Shown one piece after another: positions 26,634 to 38,904 of a stretch of DNA of 64,000 bases. The translations under genes and the position numbers were made by a program. Origin of the DNA: Marinomonas posidonica IVIA-Po-181 (GTDB lineage Bacteria > Pseudomonadota > Gammaproteobacteria > Pseudomonadales > Marinomonadaceae); the NCBI RefSeq assembly GCF_000214215.1, contig NC_015559.1, positions 2,095,001 through 2,159,000 on the forward strand. Reading direction: 5' to 3'. The notes beneath the pieces are model-generated. The model did no database searches. It saw only the letters and a list, made by a program, of their open reading frames with translations, and had not been told where the DNA came from. Position 1 is the stretch's first letter; every line of letters starts with the position of its first letter.

Positions 26634-27533
26634 TTATGGAACATCATGACCTTGTGATGCAATTAGAATACGAAACCAATCATCATCAGTGAGCGCCAAA
26701 GTGGTGGCTTCAACAGCCAACTGTAAGCGCGCTATTTTCCCAGATCCCATGACTGGACAAATCCCTGCTGGGTGCCTCAACAACCAAGCCACAACCACTT
26801 GATCTATTGTCATACCTAGGCGTGATGCGATCTCTTGCAATACAAGCTGGACCCGCTTCGAGATATCATTTGTTGTTGAAAATAGTTCGCCACCAGCAAA
26901 AGGTGACCACGCCATCGGCGTCACCGCGTGGCGCTGCATATGATCCAAACTGCCATCTTGAAAATGTTGCAATTCCAACGGTGATAGTTCCACTTGGTTA
27001 AGAATTAGAGGGGCATCTAAGCGTGATTGTAATAAATCAAACTGATGTGGCGTATAGTTCGACACCCCAAAATGCTTCACCTTGCCTAAAGTAAAGAGTA
27101 AATCAAACGCCTGCGCCACTTCATCAGCATCCATCAATGGACTTGGACGATGTAACAATAAGGTATCAATGTAATCGCACCTAAGATTGGACAATGAGCG
27201 GTCAACACTGGCCAAAATGTGCTCACTACGATAGTCATAGCGATGCACTTGCACCTCTGGGCGATTCTCTGACGGCAATAAAATACCGCATTTAGTAATA
27301 ATTTCCATCTTATCACGTAGCGAGGGTTTCAATGCTAAAGCCTCACCAAACAAAGCTTCACATTGATAATTACCATAAATATCGGCATGGTCAAATGTCG
27401 TCACACCAAGATCAAGACACGCTTCAATAAAATTTAATGTTTCCGAAGACGACCACCCCCACTCTTGCAAACGCCAAAAGCCCTGCGCAATTCGGGATCC
27501 TTCAAAACCCAGTGGATGGTACTGATGGCGCAT
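26634..27533 (-). CDS. Aldo/keto reductase family oxidoreductase (YdhF type)
   Basis: A 299-residue TIM-barrel NADPH-dependent reductase. The catalytic set is visible: Asp in GVTTFDHADIYGNYQCEALFG, the Tyr of the same segment, Lys in IITKCG and His in DTLLLHRPSP; the late VMGSGKIARL binds the cofactor phosphate. The arrangement is closest to the YdhF subgroup. Carbonyl substrate unknown. It is a single gene upstream of the signalling operon and divergent from aroA. Confidence 0.88.
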   Translation of the reverse strand: MRHQYHPLGFEGSRIAQGFWRLQEWGWSSSETLNFIEACLDLGVTTFDHADIYGNYQCEALFGEALALKPSLRDKMEIITKCGILLPSENRPEVQVHRYDYRSEHILASVDRSLSNLRCDYIDTLLLHRPSPLMDADEVAQAFDLLFTLGKVKHFGVSNYTPHQFDLLQSRLDAPLILNQVELSPLELQHFQDGSLDHMQRHAVTPMAWSPFAGGELFSTTNDISKRVQLVLQEIASRLGMTIDQVVVAWLLRHPAGICPVMGSGKIARLQLAVEATTLALTDDDWFRILIASQGHDVP

Positions 27534-27628
27534 AATGAAACCCTTAATCGAAATGGATGATGGTCACGTATTCTATGCGATCAATAAGATAACTCAACCA
27601 TAGGCAGAAAGATTCCTGCCACACATGC

Positions 27629-27657
27629 CTGACACATCTCGCGATCAAATGTATAAT
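27629..27657 (+). promoter_or_regulatory. Strong sigma-70 promoter upstream of aroA
   Basis: CTGACA (27629-27634) and a consensus TATAAT (27652-27657) are 17 bases apart. Transcription would start near 27664, leaving a leader of about 140 bases before aroA in which I recognise no known regulatory RNA. Confidence 0.7.
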
Positions 27658-27802
27658 GTGCCTCATTCAAGACTGACCTCTAACACAGAGCGACGCGACC
27701 ACTTACAGACGGGATATTTTTGAGCCATACATTAACCCTTTATTTACTTAGCCTTTAGGCGCTCATCAACAACAAACATAAACCACTGTGATGGATACAA
27801 AC

Positions 27803-29083
27803 ATGAACTCTATAACTCTAGGCCCCCTTTCTAAGGCTGACGGCGAAATCCAAATTCCTGGCTCTAAAAGCCTTTCCAACCGTATTTTGTTATTAGCCAC
27901 CTTGGCCAAAGGCACCACCAGAATCACTAATCTATTAGACAGTGACGACATTCGTCATATGCTCGATAGTCTGACTCAACTGGGCGTTAACTACCGCCTA
28001 GAAGATCAAGGTACTACCTGTGTATTAGAAGGTCTTGGTGGCCCGATTCAAGCCGATTTCGGTGACTTATTCTTGGGTAACGCAGGCACGGCAATGCGCC
28101 CATTAACCGCCGCTCTGTGCCTTGGTCAGGGTGAATTTCGCTTGCACGGTGAACCACGCATGCACGAAAGACCGATTGGCGACCTAGTCGATGCACTGAA
28201 AGTACTTGGTGTTGACATTCAATACGAAGGCGAGGTCAATTACCCACCACTGCGTATCAAAGCCAATGGTCTAAACGGCGGCGAAGTATCCATTAAAGGC
28301 AATATCTCAAGCCAATTTCTGACGGCCATTTTAATGAGCGCACCATTAGCGCAACAAGACCTGACTATCAAGGTAGATGGTGAATTAGTTTCTAAACCTT
28401 ACATCGACATCACATTGCACGCCATGAAACAATTTGGTGTCGAAGTGGAAAACCAGAATTACCAAGCTTTTATCGTCAAAGGTCAACAAACTTATCAAAG
28501 CCCAGGCGACATCATGGTCGAAGGAGATGCGTCTTCTGCCTCTTATTTCTTAGCCGCCGCCGCGATTGCCGGCGGTAAAATCAAAGTACATGGCGTTGGT
28601 ACAGACAGCGTCCAAGGGGATGTTAAATTCGCTGAAGTACTTGAGAAAATGGGTGCCAAGATCACCTACGGACCAACCTGGGTACAAGCAGAACGTCAGA
28701 CACTAAAAGGTGTAGACCTAGATATGAATCATATTCCGGATGCGGCTATGACCATAGCAACAACGGCGCTTTTTGCTGAAGGTACCACTCGTATCCGTAA
28801 TATTTATAACTGGCGCGTGAAAGAAACAGACCGTTTAAGTGCGATGGCCACTGAACTTAAAAAGCTTGGTGCCGAAGTCGTTGAAGGTGAAGATTTCATT
28901 AGCGTAACACCGGTAAAAACCTTACAGCACGCGGCAATCGATACTTACAATGATCACCGTATTGCTATGTGCTTTTCATTGGTGGCGTTCTCAAATACGC
29001 CTGTCACAATCAATGATCCAGGTTGTACCTCTAAGACCTTCCCAACCTACTTTGAGTTATTTAATCAAGTCACTCAATCCTAA
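27803..29083 (+). CDS. aroA: 3-phosphoshikimate 1-carboxyvinyltransferase (EPSP synthase)
   Basis: A 426-residue class I EPSP synthase. The N-terminal [18 protein letters not shown], the [16 protein letters not shown] motif, [17 protein letters not shown] and the C-terminal [12 protein letters not shown] are diagnostic and distinguish it from MurA. It joins shikimate 3-phosphate and PEP in aromatic amino acid synthesis. The start MNSITLGP aligns with known AroA starts and has TGGA seven bases upstream; in-frame GTG (27788) and ATG (27791) would add a few residues. It stands alone between its own promoter and terminator. Confidence 0.94.
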   Translation: MNSITLGPLSKADGEIQIPGSKSLSNRILLLATLAKGTTRITNLLDSDDIRHMLDSLTQLGVNYRLEDQGTTCVLEGLGGPIQADFGDLFLGNAGTAMRPLTAALCLGQGEFRLHGEPRMHERPIGDLVDALKVLGVDIQYEGEVNYPPLRIKANGLNGGEVSIKGNISSQFLTAILMSAPLAQQDLTIKVDGELVSKPYIDITLHAMKQFGVEVENQNYQAFIVKGQQTYQSPGDIMVEGDASSASYFLAAAAIAGGKIKVHGVGTDSVQGDVKFAEVLEKMGAKITYGPTWVQAERQTLKGVDLDMNHIPDAAMTIATTALFAEGTTRIRNIYNWRVKETDRLSAMATELKKLGAEVVEGEDFISVTPVKTLQHAAIDTYNDHRIAMCFSLVAFSNTPVTINDPGCTSKTFPTYFELFNQVTQS

Positions 29084-29101
29084 CGAATGACCAGCCTCAC
29101 C

Positions 29102-29150
29102 AAGCCTCAGTGACTTATGCATTATTTCATGGGTCACTGAGGCTTTTTTA
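29102..29150 (+). terminator. Terminator after aroA
   Basis: AAGCCTCAGTGAC and GTCACTGAGGCTT form a perfect 13-bp stem with an 18-base loop, followed by TTTTTA on the plus strand. It may also serve the convergent Spy/CpxP-like gene. Confidence 0.88.
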
Positions 29151-29157
29151 TAGCGAA

Positions 29158-29604
29158 TTATTTTTGATTATCTGGTGTCGCTGGCGTTTCCAACATTTTA
29201 ATCTGCTTCGGTGTTAGCAATTCATACAGAGACGCACGATTCTCCGCATAGGCCATGGTTAACGCCTTAGTTTGCTTGGCGCTTTTATCCGCCAGAGCAT
29301 CAACTTGCTTCAAATACCCTTTTGAATTTGGCGTAAGCTGACTCAACGCCACTTGAGTTTTATGTAGTTGTTCTTGAATTTTATGGATTTTTTGGCCATC
29401 TCGTTCGAACAATTCAGACACTTTCTGCTCCACATCACGGTTCAATCCCAACTTCTCAGCAATGCGCTCCGCCAATTGTTGATGGTTAGGGGAAGCTATT
29501 TTTGCTTCTTCCGGCTCAGCAAAGGCTTTCATTGTCACACCCGCCATTAGCGCAATGCCTAAACATATGACGGCAATCCTTGCTGTTCTTTTGTTGGTCA
29601 ACAT
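29158..29604 (-). CDS. Small periplasmic protein, Spy/CpxP-like
   Basis: A 148-residue secreted protein with a signal peptide ending near AFAEP (about residue 30). The rest is alpha-helical and charged, with LTPNSKGYL near 92 and LTPKQIKML near 133, reminiscent of the LTxxQ motifs of the Spy/CpxP family of periplasmic chaperones and metal-stress sensors. Sequence similarity is limited, so the family call is tentative. It is a single gene, convergent with aroA. Confidence 0.65.
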   Translation of the reverse strand: MLTNKRTARIAVICLGIALMAGVTMKAFAEPEEAKIASPNHQQLAERIAEKLGLNRDVEQKVSELFERDGQKIHKIQEQLHKTQVALSQLTPNSKGYLKQVDALADKSAKQTKALTMAYAENRASLYELLTPKQIKMLETPATPDNQK

Positions 29605-29732
29605 ACTTTCTCCTAAGTCGTTCTGTTTGCGATGAAGACATTATGTCTGGACTTATGTCAAACCGAACAAAAGACCTAGGAGAGAGTAATAAAGCTTGTC
29701 AGCATGGCGTCAATAGACACGCATTAGCCCAT

Positions 29733-30902
29733 TTAGAAACGACTCGTTAAGGCAGGATCCCAATCTTTCCAAACCACCTCTTTTCCTTGAGCATGAATCA
29801 TAGCCGCAATGTCAGAAACACTTCTCTCATCACTAATCTGAAATTGTTCCAGTGCTGGCTGAGCTTCTTCAGCATACCCTCCCGGCTGCGTTTTAGACTC
29901 AGCACTCATAGTCGTAAAGCCCATTTTCACGGCATGCTGCCTAAATGTGGGAGATTCCCGTGTCGACAAACTCATCTCTAAATCCGCATCAAACAACCGC
30001 CAAGCGGCAATCAGTTGTACCAATTGGCGGTCACTGATCACTGATTTAGGCTCGATCCCTCCTTCACAAGGACGAATTCTAGGAAATGCCACACTAAAAC
30101 GGCTACGCCAATAGCGCTTTTGCAAATGACGAAGATGATGAGCCATAGCAATAGAGTCTGTACGCCAATCCTCTAAGCCTAGTAGCACCCCTAATCCTAT
30201 TTTGTGAATCTGTGCTTGACCAATACGATCCAGCGCATCTAAACGATAGTTAAAATTGCCTTTATTGCCTCGTAAATGATGCTCTAGATAGGTTTTACGT
30301 CGGTAGGTTTCTTGATATACCAAGACCGCATCCAATCCCAATTGCTGAAGCCGCTCATAATCAGCCATTTCTAATGGCTGAACTTCCATAGATAGCTGAC
30401 TAAAATGGGGCTTTATTCGCGGCAACATACGCTCGAAATACGGCATGGCAACCTTATTTGTTTCGCCTGTAACCAAAAGAATATGGTCAAATCCTTTCGC
30501 CTTAATAGCGGCCACCTCAGCATCTACTTGCTGTTCATTAAGGGTCAAACGACGAATAGCATTCGACATAGAGAAACCACAGTAGGTACATTCATTGGCA
30601 CAAGCATTTGACAAATAAAGCGGCGCAAATAAACTGATCGTGTTACCGAAACGCTGTTGAGTGATACCTTCACTCTTGGCCACCATCTCCAGCAAATAAG
30701 GTTCTGCGGCAGACGAAATTAACGCCGCAAAATCTTCCACGCCCAGCTTATCTTTTGCCAAAGCCCGAATGACATCTTGTTCGGTTTTCATCTGATGACT
30801 ACGTGACATTGCTTGCCAGTCCATATCGTCAAGTACCTGACTGAACTGGCCTGTAATGGCTTGGCTTTGCTCAACTATGCGAACAACAGACACTTTACTC
30901 AT
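29733..30902 (-). CDS. thiH: 2-iminoacetate synthase
   Basis: A 389-residue radical SAM enzyme. Cys101, Cys105 and Cys108 in [17 protein letters not shown] bind the 4Fe-4S cluster, followed by the barrel segments [17 protein letters not shown] and VYQETY. It cleaves tyrosine to dehydroglycine (2-iminoacetate) and p-cresol for thiazole formation. It is the last gene of the thiamine operon; its ATG overlaps the thiG stop by 4 bp. Confidence 0.95.
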   Translation of the reverse strand: MSKVSVVRIVEQSQAITGQFSQVLDDMDWQAMSRSHQMKTEQDVIRALAKDKLGVEDFAALISSAAEPYLLEMVAKSEGITQQRFGNTISLFAPLYLSNACANECTYCGFSMSNAIRRLTLNEQQVDAEVAAIKAKGFDHILLVTGETNKVAMPYFERMLPRIKPHFSQLSMEVQPLEMADYERLQQLGLDAVLVYQETYRRKTYLEHHLRGNKGNFNYRLDALDRIGQAQIHKIGLGVLLGLEDWRTDSIAMAHHLRHLQKRYWRSRFSVAFPRIRPCEGGIEPKSVISDRQLVQLIAAWRLFDADLEMSLSTRESPTFRQHAVKMGFTTMSAESKTQPGGYAEEAQPALEQFQISDERSVSDIAAMIHAQGKEVVWKDWDPALTSRF

Positions 30903-31678
30903 GATAAAGCCCCAATAAACTCGGTCAGTGGGCTGGTAGCGTGCGCCGCATCAAATCGCTTTTCACCCAATCCGGATTCGTAGGCTAATCGACCCGCTTC
31001 AACCGCTAAACGAAACGCCTTACTCATTTGTTTAGGTTGTTTCGCTACTGCCATCGCGGTATTCACCAAGACCGCATCCGCCCCCATCTCTAGAGCCAAA
31101 GAGGCATCCGATGGCGCTCCAATCCCAGCATCCACAATCACTGGCACATTTGCTTGCTCAAGAATAATGTCTAAAAAGGGTCGACTCGCCAGCCCCATAT
31201 TCGATCCAATCGGCGAGCCTAACGGCATCACACATTGACACCCCACCTCTTCTAGGCGCTTACACAAAACAGGATCAGCATGCACATAAGGCATGACCAC
31301 AAAGCCTTTTTTTATCAAGGCCTCTGCTGCGACCAAGGTTTCATTACCATCCGGCATCAAATAACGAGGGTCTGGGTGTATTTCCAATTTCACCCAATTC
31401 GTCTGCAACGCCTCACGAGCCAGCTCGGACGCAAAAATGGCTTCTTGTGCATTTCTTGCCCCGGACGTATTAGGTAATAGCTTTACCCCCATTCTTTGCA
31501 AGGGTTTCAGAATATTGTCTGTTTGATGCTGCAAATCTAAACGTCGTAGAGATAGGGTTACCAATTCAGCGCCACTGGCCAAAATAGATTCCGTCATCGC
31601 CTCGGCACTAGCGTACTTTCCAGTACCGACAAATAAACGAGAGCCAAATTCTTGATCTGCAATAATTAGTGGTGTCAT
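30899..31678 (-). CDS. thiG: Thiazole synthase
   Basis: A 259-residue TIM-barrel enzyme. [14 protein letters not shown] at the N-terminus, [16 protein letters not shown] with the Schiff-base Lys, [14 protein letters not shown] and [16 protein letters not shown] are family signatures. It condenses 1-deoxyxylulose 5-phosphate, dehydroglycine and ThiS thiocarboxylate into the thiazole phosphate. It follows thiS by 2 bp and overlaps thiH by 4 bp, matching the ThiS-ThiG-ThiH working unit. Confidence 0.95.
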   Translation of the reverse strand: MTPLIIADQEFGSRLFVGTGKYASAEAMTESILASGAELVTLSLRRLDLQHQTDNILKPLQRMGVKLLPNTSGARNAQEAIFASELAREALQTNWVKLEIHPDPRYLMPDGNETLVAAEALIKKGFVVMPYVHADPVLCKRLEEVGCQCVMPLGSPIGSNMGLASRPFLDIILEQANVPVIVDAGIGAPSDASLALEMGADAVLVNTAMAVAKQPKQMSKAFRLAVEAGRLAYESGLGEKRFDAAHATSPLTEFIGALS

Positions 31679-31680
31679 AC

Positions 31681-31878
31681 CTAACCTCCAGCAATGGATT
31701 CAAAAATAAACACTCGGCAAGAGGCAAACAGATCGGTCGTTGCCCAAACGCTGCGAGGAATAATGTTTTGATCTATGGCTACCGCCACACCAGAGGACTC
31801 TTTTTGCAAAACATCAAGTAAGTCTTGTATATGACGACCATCAAATTCAAACAACTTGTCATTAAGATATATCTTCAT
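31681..31878 (-). CDS. thiS: Sulfur carrier protein ThiS
   Basis: A 65-residue ubiquitin-fold protein ending in the Gly-Gly (SIAGG) that ThiF adenylates and thiocarboxylates. [15 protein letters not shown] is the usual core. The start is the ATG at 31878 with GGAGG six bases before it; both lie inside the last codons of thiDE, overlapping by 17 bp. An in-frame start 24 bases further upstream was rejected because it lacks a ribosome site. Confidence 0.93.
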   Translation of the reverse strand: MKIYLNDKLFEFDGRHIQDLLDVLQKESSGVAVAIDQNIIPRSVWATTDLFASCRVFIFESIAGG

Positions 31879-33382
31879 TTCCGACCTCCTTTGATTGTTC
31901 AAACTCCCCTATCAAGAAGCGAGTCACCCGCTCTGGTGCTTCGGCCAAGGTAATGGCGGTAACCAAAGCCACACTGTTCACCCCTGTGGCCGCAACCGCG
32001 GCAAAGCGTTCGCAGTTAATTCCGCCAATGGCTACGGTTGGGTAATGACCCTTTAGTAAATTAACATAATGCTGCAGACGCTTAAGCCCCTGAGGTTGAG
32101 ATGGCATTTGTTTTGTTTGCGTTGGATAGATGTGACCCAAGGCAATATAGCTGGGGTTGAAGGCCAAGGCTCGAGCGATTTCAAAATACCCATGCGTGCT
32201 AACCCCTAAGCGCAAACCAGCTTGTTGAATATGTGTTAAGTCAGCCACTTGCAAGTCTTCTTGCCCTAAATGAACGCCATAGGCTCCGTACTTGATGGCT
32301 TTTTCCCAGTGATCATTGATGAACACCTGCGCTTGATGGGTTTTCCCTAGCAAAATTGCTTGTTGAATTTGCTCATCCAGTCCTACAGCATCCGTATCTT
32401 TAATACGCAATTGCGCCATGCGAACGCCTTGCCTTAATACCAATTCCAACCAAGCAATCGAATCGACAACAGGATAAACGCCCATTAAATCCACATCCAC
32501 CATTGGAAATGGAAGAGGTTGCCCTAATCTCATGTTGGCCATAAGGATTTCAGGCAAGTTTTCAATCTGCTCCGGCCACCCAGGCCTTCCCAATGGGCCA
32601 GCTCCCTGCCCAATTTGCACGCCCGTTTTGAGTGCGCCTGTAATGTATGCCTTAGCCATAGTGATCGCATCATCAGCAAAGTAGTCATATCCCAAAAAGC
32701 AGGACAAGGCGGTTGATAACGTGCAGCCTGTTCCACGGGTATTGTGGACAGACAATTTTTCCGTTGAAAAACCACACACTCTTTCGCCTTTAAACCACCA
32801 ATCTGTCGCAGCGGCATCGGCATAATGCCCCCCTTTCAGCAACCAAGAAACTTGGCTAACGCCATATTTTTCGATGATTTGAAAGGCGATTTGATTCACC
32901 GCTTGATGTGCCGAAATCTGAGTAAGCGCTTCAAATTCCAACAAATTCGGAGTGATATAATCGACATAAGGCAGCATCAGAGTTAGCAAATCGACCGCCG
33001 CCTCACTTTGTTGCAGCCGATTACCAGTCTCACTGCTGGCCGCCATGACAGGATCAAACACAATGTTAATCTCTGGGCGTTGTCGTTTTATTTTTTCTAA
33101 CCACTTACTGCACGCGACAACCAACTCATGATTAGGTAACAAACTCACCTTAATGGCTTGAGGATAAACATCATCCAACAGGACCTGCCACTGTGCATCA
33201 AACATCGCCACACTGACTGGCTCAACCAATTCAACGACTTTGGAGTTTTGAGCCGTGACACAGGTCACGATCGATTGCATATGGCATCCTAGGTCTTGCC
33301 CGGTTCGTAAGTCGGCTTGCAATCCTGCATGTGCCGACGAGTCAGACCCGCCAACACACCAAATAACAGGAGGTTTTGACAT
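31862..33382 (-). CDS. thiDE: Bifunctional HMP(-P) kinase / thiamine-phosphate synthase (ThiD-ThiE fusion)
   Basis: A 506-residue fusion. Residues about 1-260 are ThiD (ribokinase fold): [41 protein letters not shown], and [17 protein letters not shown] with the anion hole. Residues about 300-495 are Thi[51 protein letters not shown] and VAIGGIN. It phosphorylates HMP twice and couples it with thiazole phosphate to give thiamine phosphate. It follows thiC by 15 bp in the thiamine operon. Confidence 0.94.
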   Translation of the reverse strand: MSKPPVIWCVGGSDSSAHAGLQADLRTGQDLGCHMQSIVTCVTAQNSKVVELVEPVSVAMFDAQWQVLLDDVYPQAIKVSLLPNHELVVACSKWLEKIKRQRPEINIVFDPVMAASSETGNRLQQSEAAVDLLTLMLPYVDYITPNLLEFEALTQISAHQAVNQIAFQIIEKYGVSQVSWLLKGGHYADAAATDWWFKGERVCGFSTEKLSVHNTRGTGCTLSTALSCFLGYDYFADDAITMAKAYITGALKTGVQIGQGAGPLGRPGWPEQIENLPEILMANMRLGQPLPFPMVDVDLMGVYPVVDSIAWLELVLRQGVRMAQLRIKDTDAVGLDEQIQQAILLGKTHQAQVFINDHWEKAIKYGAYGVHLGQEDLQVADLTHIQQAGLRLGVSTHGYFEIARALAFNPSYIALGHIYPTQTKQMPSQPQGLKRLQHYVNLLKGHYPTVAIGGINCERFAAVAATGVNSVALVTAITLAEAPERVTRFLIGEFEQSKEVGNEDIS

Positions 33383-33397
33383 TATCTCACCTCCTAT

Positions 33398-35494
<2,097 letters not shown>

Positions 35495-35572
35495 CTAATA
35501 AACTGATTTAGACATCAGACTAGGCAAACATGGAATCCTGAAATGATAGAATTGAAATAGACGAGTGACTGG

Positions 35573-35617
35573 CTGCATCGAAAACAATTCAACAAAACAG
35601 GAGTTCATTCGATGCAG
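35573..35617 (-). promoter_or_regulatory. Hairpin in the thiC leader, downstream of the riboswitch
   Basis: CTGCATCGAA and TTCGATGCAG form perfect 10-bp arms 25 bases apart, beginning about 20 bases after the aptamer. No T tract follows, so it is not a standard terminator; it may belong to the riboswitch expression platform. Other short pairings lie between it and thiC. Confidence 0.5.
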
Positions 35618-35636
35618 ATAAGAAAAAGTATGACTT

Positions 35637-35728
35637 TCTTGTTTCCTACGCGGGTATCAACCCGATCAGGTTCTGCGGATCCCGCATTCAATTATGCGAT
35701 CTCAGCCAAATGGCACTCCGACAAGTAA
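35637..35728 (-). ncRNA. TPP riboswitch (THI element)
   Basis: Read on the minus strand, the aptamer shows CTGAGA (35705-35700), ACCTGATC (35671-35664), GGTTGATACC (35662-35653) and GCGTAGGAA (35651-35643), the conserved thi-box core, closed by ACTTGT / ACAAG. It lies about 200 bases before thiC and should lower expression of the thiC-thiDE-thiS-thiG-thiH operon when thiamine pyrophosphate is plentiful. Confidence 0.95.
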
Positions 35729-35733
35729 TCATG

Positions 35734-35761
35734 AGTATACTTATTCAAACGTCCCTGTAAA
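35734..35761 (-). promoter_or_regulatory. Promoter of the thiamine operon
   Basis: On the minus strand TTTACA (35761-35756) and TATACT (35739-35734) are 16 bases apart. Transcription would begin just before the riboswitch P1 stem. The remainder of the gap from 35762 to the rsmI stop holds nothing else I recognise. Confidence 0.7.
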
Positions 35762-35813
35762 CCCAGTATTTTTAGTCTAGTGAGTTAGATTCACTTGCGC
35801 AAAGCAACAAAAC

Positions 35814-36677
35814 TCAGTCTTGCTGCATTTCTAACGCCAATTTATACAGTTGATTCTTTTTCCCACCAGTGAACTTAGCCGCAATCGCTGCTGCTTGCTT
35901 CAAAGGCAAGGATTCTTCTAGCAGCAAAGTCAAAACACGGCGCGCCTCCTGCAGTGATTCATCTTCTTCTGGCAGAGATAAATTCAACATTACCACAAAC
36001 TCCCCTTTCATCTGGTTAGCATCTTCATCAAACTGCTGGAGAACCTGACTAGGAGAACCAGATAAGAAGGTTTCAAATGTTTTGGTAATTTCTCGAGCCA
36101 ACACTAAATTGGCTTGATCACCATACACAACCTGAAGATCGCCAATGGAATCATAAATACGGTGAGTTGATTCGTAGAATACGACTGTACCTGCTTGCTT
36201 GGCCCAAGAAGTAAATACATCACGACGTGCTTTACTTTTAGCTGGCACAAAACCTGCGAAGAAAAACTGGTCCGTTGCTAAGCCAGAAGCACACAAAGCC
36301 GCAACCACAGCACATGAGCCAGGAACCGGTACAACCTTGTGACCCAATGCCCTTAAGCTTGAAACCAAATGATAACCTGGATCAGAAATTAAGGGAGTAC
36401 CCGCATCGGATACCAGCGCGAGGTTTTTACCTTCCGACAACAAACTGGCGACGTACTCAGCTTTGTCTTTTTCATTGTGGTCGTGTACGGAAAAGAGCTT
36501 GGCCTCAATGCCAAAATGATTCAACAATCGACGAGTGTGTCGAGTATCTTCAGCCGCGATATAGTCTACATTGCGTAAAGTCTGTTCCGCTCTTTTGGTG
36601 AAGTCGTCTAGATTGCCTATTGGTGTCGCAACTATATACAGCGACCCTCTCACTTCATCCGAAGTATGTGATACCAT
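35814..36677 (-). CDS. rsmI: 16S rRNA (cytidine(1402)-2'-O)-methyltransferase
   Basis: A 287-residue tetrapyrrole-methylase-fold enzyme. SLYIVATPIGNLDDFTKRA, IAAEDTRHTRRLL, ALVSDAGTPLISDPGYHLV, PVPGSCAVVAALCASGL and FFAGFVPAKSKAR are RsmI signatures. It methylates the ribose of C1402 in the ribosomal P site, with SAM. An in-frame ATG 21 bases upstream was rejected since AAAGAGG sits right before 36677. Divergent from lpoA, as in many gammaproteobacteria. Confidence 0.95.
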   Translation of the reverse strand: MVSHTSDEVRGSLYIVATPIGNLDDFTKRAEQTLRNVDYIAAEDTRHTRRLLNHFGIEAKLFSVHDHNEKDKAEYVASLLSEGKNLALVSDAGTPLISDPGYHLVSSLRALGHKVVPVPGSCAVVAALCASGLATDQFFFAGFVPAKSKARRDVFTSWAKQAGTVVFYESTHRIYDSIGDLQVVYGDQANLVLAREITKTFETFLSGSPSQVLQQFDEDANQMKGEFVVMLNLSLPEEDESLQEARRVLTLLLEESLPLKQAAAIAAKFTGGKKNQLYKLALEMQQD

Positions 36678-36708
36678 GTTGCCTCTTTCATTTGTCATTT
36701 TTAAGATT

Positions 36709-38565
36709 ATGAGCCTAAATAATTACCGCATCATATCATTAACCCTTTGCTCTTTTCTGCTGGCTGCCTGTAATTCCGCGAATTTAAATTTGCCTCAGCA
36801 GAACACGACATTAGTACAGCAAAATACAGCTACCCAAGAGCGCACATTACCACCTAGCATTTACCAGCCGAAAAAGACCTCAAGCTCAGATCAAGCTATT
36901 CGCGATGCCCTACAACAGGCACAGAAAAACTATGACGATGGCAATTTCATCCAAGCCATTTCAATCCTAGAAAAGAATGTTTTAGGAAAAGACTCATCTG
37001 TCCAGTTTGATGCTTTCTTACTAGCAGCAAACATCAATGCTCAGTTAGATAATGCCTTAGACGCATTTGATCTACTCAATAATGCCGAACAGCTTGCTAT
37101 AGCTCGTCATCCAGACAAGCAAAATGCACTTCAAGAAACACGCGCTAGCATTTTCGAGCATTTTAGCAACTGGCCGGAAGCGGTTAAACTTAGAATGGCA
37201 TTAAGCTATAGCCTGCCACTGAATGAAGGTGCATCCAATCAAGCAAAACTTTGGCTCGCGGTTCAAAACCTGACACAAAACGAAATTGACAGCCTATATC
37301 AAGAACAGCAACCTATTTTGAATGGCTGGTTAACCATCAGTAATATTTTGCGGGATCAGTCTCTATCGATTGAACAACAATTAGCCAACTATCAAACATG
37401 GCAACAAGAAAACACCAATCACCCTGCCGCAATCTCCCCACCACAAGACTTTCAAATCATGGCGTCTGTTGAAGAAATGGCACCTGAAAAAGTCGTGTTA
37501 ATGCTACCAATGACTGGGAAATTAAAGCGCGCATCTCAAGCCATTGTCGACGGCTTTTTTGCCACCTATTACAATCAAAGAGAAAAACGTCCGCAGGTTA
37601 ATATCGTTGATGTGGACCAGTTTAATGACATCAACAGTGCTTTACAGGCCGCCAATGAAATGATGCCTGATATTATCATTGGGCCACTTCAAAAGAATAA
37701 TGTTGCTAAGATCAGCCGTCTTGTCTTACCGCACCCTGTGATTGCTCTAAATCAATTAGACTTTAATGAAGCCGCTCAGAATTTGTTCCATTTTTCTCTT
37801 AACGCCGAAGATGAAATTCATGAACTGATTAGTTTTGCCAAACAAGAAGGCGCCACTAAAGCCGCTGTATTAAGTACTCAAGATACTTGGGCCCTGAAAC
37901 AAAATGATGAATTTACCCAAGCGGCCCAACAAGAGCACGTGACCATTACGTCTACTCAGTCCTATGCGAATACGCCACAGGGACGTCAAAATGCGGTTCA
38001 AAAGTTACTGCTCATTAATGAAAGTACATCACGACGAAAATCCATCGAAAAATGGACCGGCAGTAAGGTTGAAAGCATCGCCCGACCAAGACAAGATTTA
38101 GATTACGTATTTTATGTAGGCAAACTAAACGACGCCAAACAGATTCGCCCCTTGCTGGATTTCTATTTTGCTGACTCTGTTCCTATGCTAGCTACAAGCA
38201 GCTTAAATGACAGTGCTCCTGACAAAAATGGTAAAGCAGAAGATATTGAGCGCATCTTATTTACTGAGCTACCTGCTTTATCTTCCGACAACAAAACCGC
38301 TAGCGCCTTACCCGCTAACCCAGGGTCAAATATTTTACGTCGACTACAAGCAATGGGAGCAGACTCTTATTTATTGGCAAACAAATACCAGCTGTTTGCC
38401 TTGTTAAAAAGTACTAAAATTTCTGCCAATACAGGCATTATCACCATGGATGATAAAGGCGTTTTTCATAAGCGACCTGAGATAATGACCTACCGAAGAG
38501 GGAATTTGGTTTATGCGCGCAGTAAGCAGTTTTTTCAAAGTAAAGAAAATAACAGCGAAGAATAA
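36709..38565 (+). CDS. lpoA: Penicillin-binding protein activator LpoA
   Basis: A 618-residue outer-membrane lipoprotein. The signal peptide ends in the lipobox LLAAC, giving a lipidated Cys near residue 20. An N-terminal TPR-like region (about 55-250) precedes a periplasmic-binding-protein-like domain starting at KVVLMLPMTGKLKRASQAIVDGF. LpoA stimulates the peptidoglycan synthase PBP1A from the outer membrane. The start is the ATG at 36709, since upstream in-frame codons overlap rsmI on the other strand. Its 3' end overlaps yraN by 53 bp. Confidence 0.9.
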   Translation: MSLNNYRIISLTLCSFLLAACNSANLNLPQQNTTLVQQNTATQERTLPPSIYQPKKTSSSDQAIRDALQQAQKNYDDGNFIQAISILEKNVLGKDSSVQFDAFLLAANINAQLDNALDAFDLLNNAEQLAIARHPDKQNALQETRASIFEHFSNWPEAVKLRMALSYSLPLNEGASNQAKLWLAVQNLTQNEIDSLYQEQQPILNGWLTISNILRDQSLSIEQQLANYQTWQQENTNHPAAISPPQDFQIMASVEEMAPEKVVLMLPMTGKLKRASQAIVDGFFATYYNQREKRPQVNIVDVDQFNDINSALQAANEMMPDIIIGPLQKNNVAKISRLVLPHPVIALNQLDFNEAAQNLFHFSLNAEDEIHELISFAKQEGATKAAVLSTQDTWALKQNDEFTQAAQQEHVTITSTQSYANTPQGRQNAVQKLLLINESTSRRKSIEKWTGSKVESIARPRQDLDYVFYVGKLNDAKQIRPLLDFYFADSVPMLATSSLNDSAPDKNGKAEDIERILFTELPALSSDNKTASALPANPGSNILRRLQAMGADSYLLANKYQLFALLKSTKISANTGIITMDDKGVFHKRPEIMTYRRGNLVYARSKQFFQSKENNSEE

Positions 38566-38899
38566 TGGACAAAAAGCAGAGCAAGAAGCCGAAGCTTTTT
38601 TGTGCCGTAAAGGATTAACCTTTGTAGAGCGTAATTTCTATTGCCGAACAGGCGAAATAGACCTGATTTTTCTCGATCAACAAACCTATGTATTTGTCGA
38701 GGTTAGGTTTCGAGCAGACCCTAAGCATGGGACGGCCGCAGAAAGTTTAAGCTCATCGAAATTAAAAAAAATTCGCAATAGCGCGGCATTATGGCTACAA
38801 AAAAACAACAAATCTGACGTCTCCAGTCGTTTCGATGCCGTACTATTTGATATAAAAATTGACCATAAACATTTAACTTGGCTTAAAGCAGTATTTTAA
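38513..38899 (+). CDS. yraN: YraN/UPF0102 family endonuclease-like protein
   Basis: A 128-residue protein with the restriction-endonuclease-like core GEIDLIFLDQQTYVFVEVRFR near residue 48, matching the YraN family catalytic acidic residues. Biochemical role unproven. The start ATG lies within the lpoA coding region; no equally good start was found downstream, and the lpoA-yraN-diaA order is conserved. Next gene starts 5 bp later. Confidence 0.88.
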   Translation: MRAVSSFFKVKKITAKNNGQKAEQEAEAFLCRKGLTFVERNFYCRTGEIDLIFLDQQTYVFVEVRFRADPKHGTAAESLSSSKLKKIRNSAALWLQKNNKSDVSSRFDAVLFDIKIDHKHLTWLKAVF

Positions 38900-38904
38900 T
38901 CACT

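Noticed and set aside
27803-29083. Possible second murA
   Set aside because: Both belong to the same superfamily, but the [12 protein letters not shown] and NDHRIAMC motifs are those of AroA, and the MurA catalytic Cys loop is absent.
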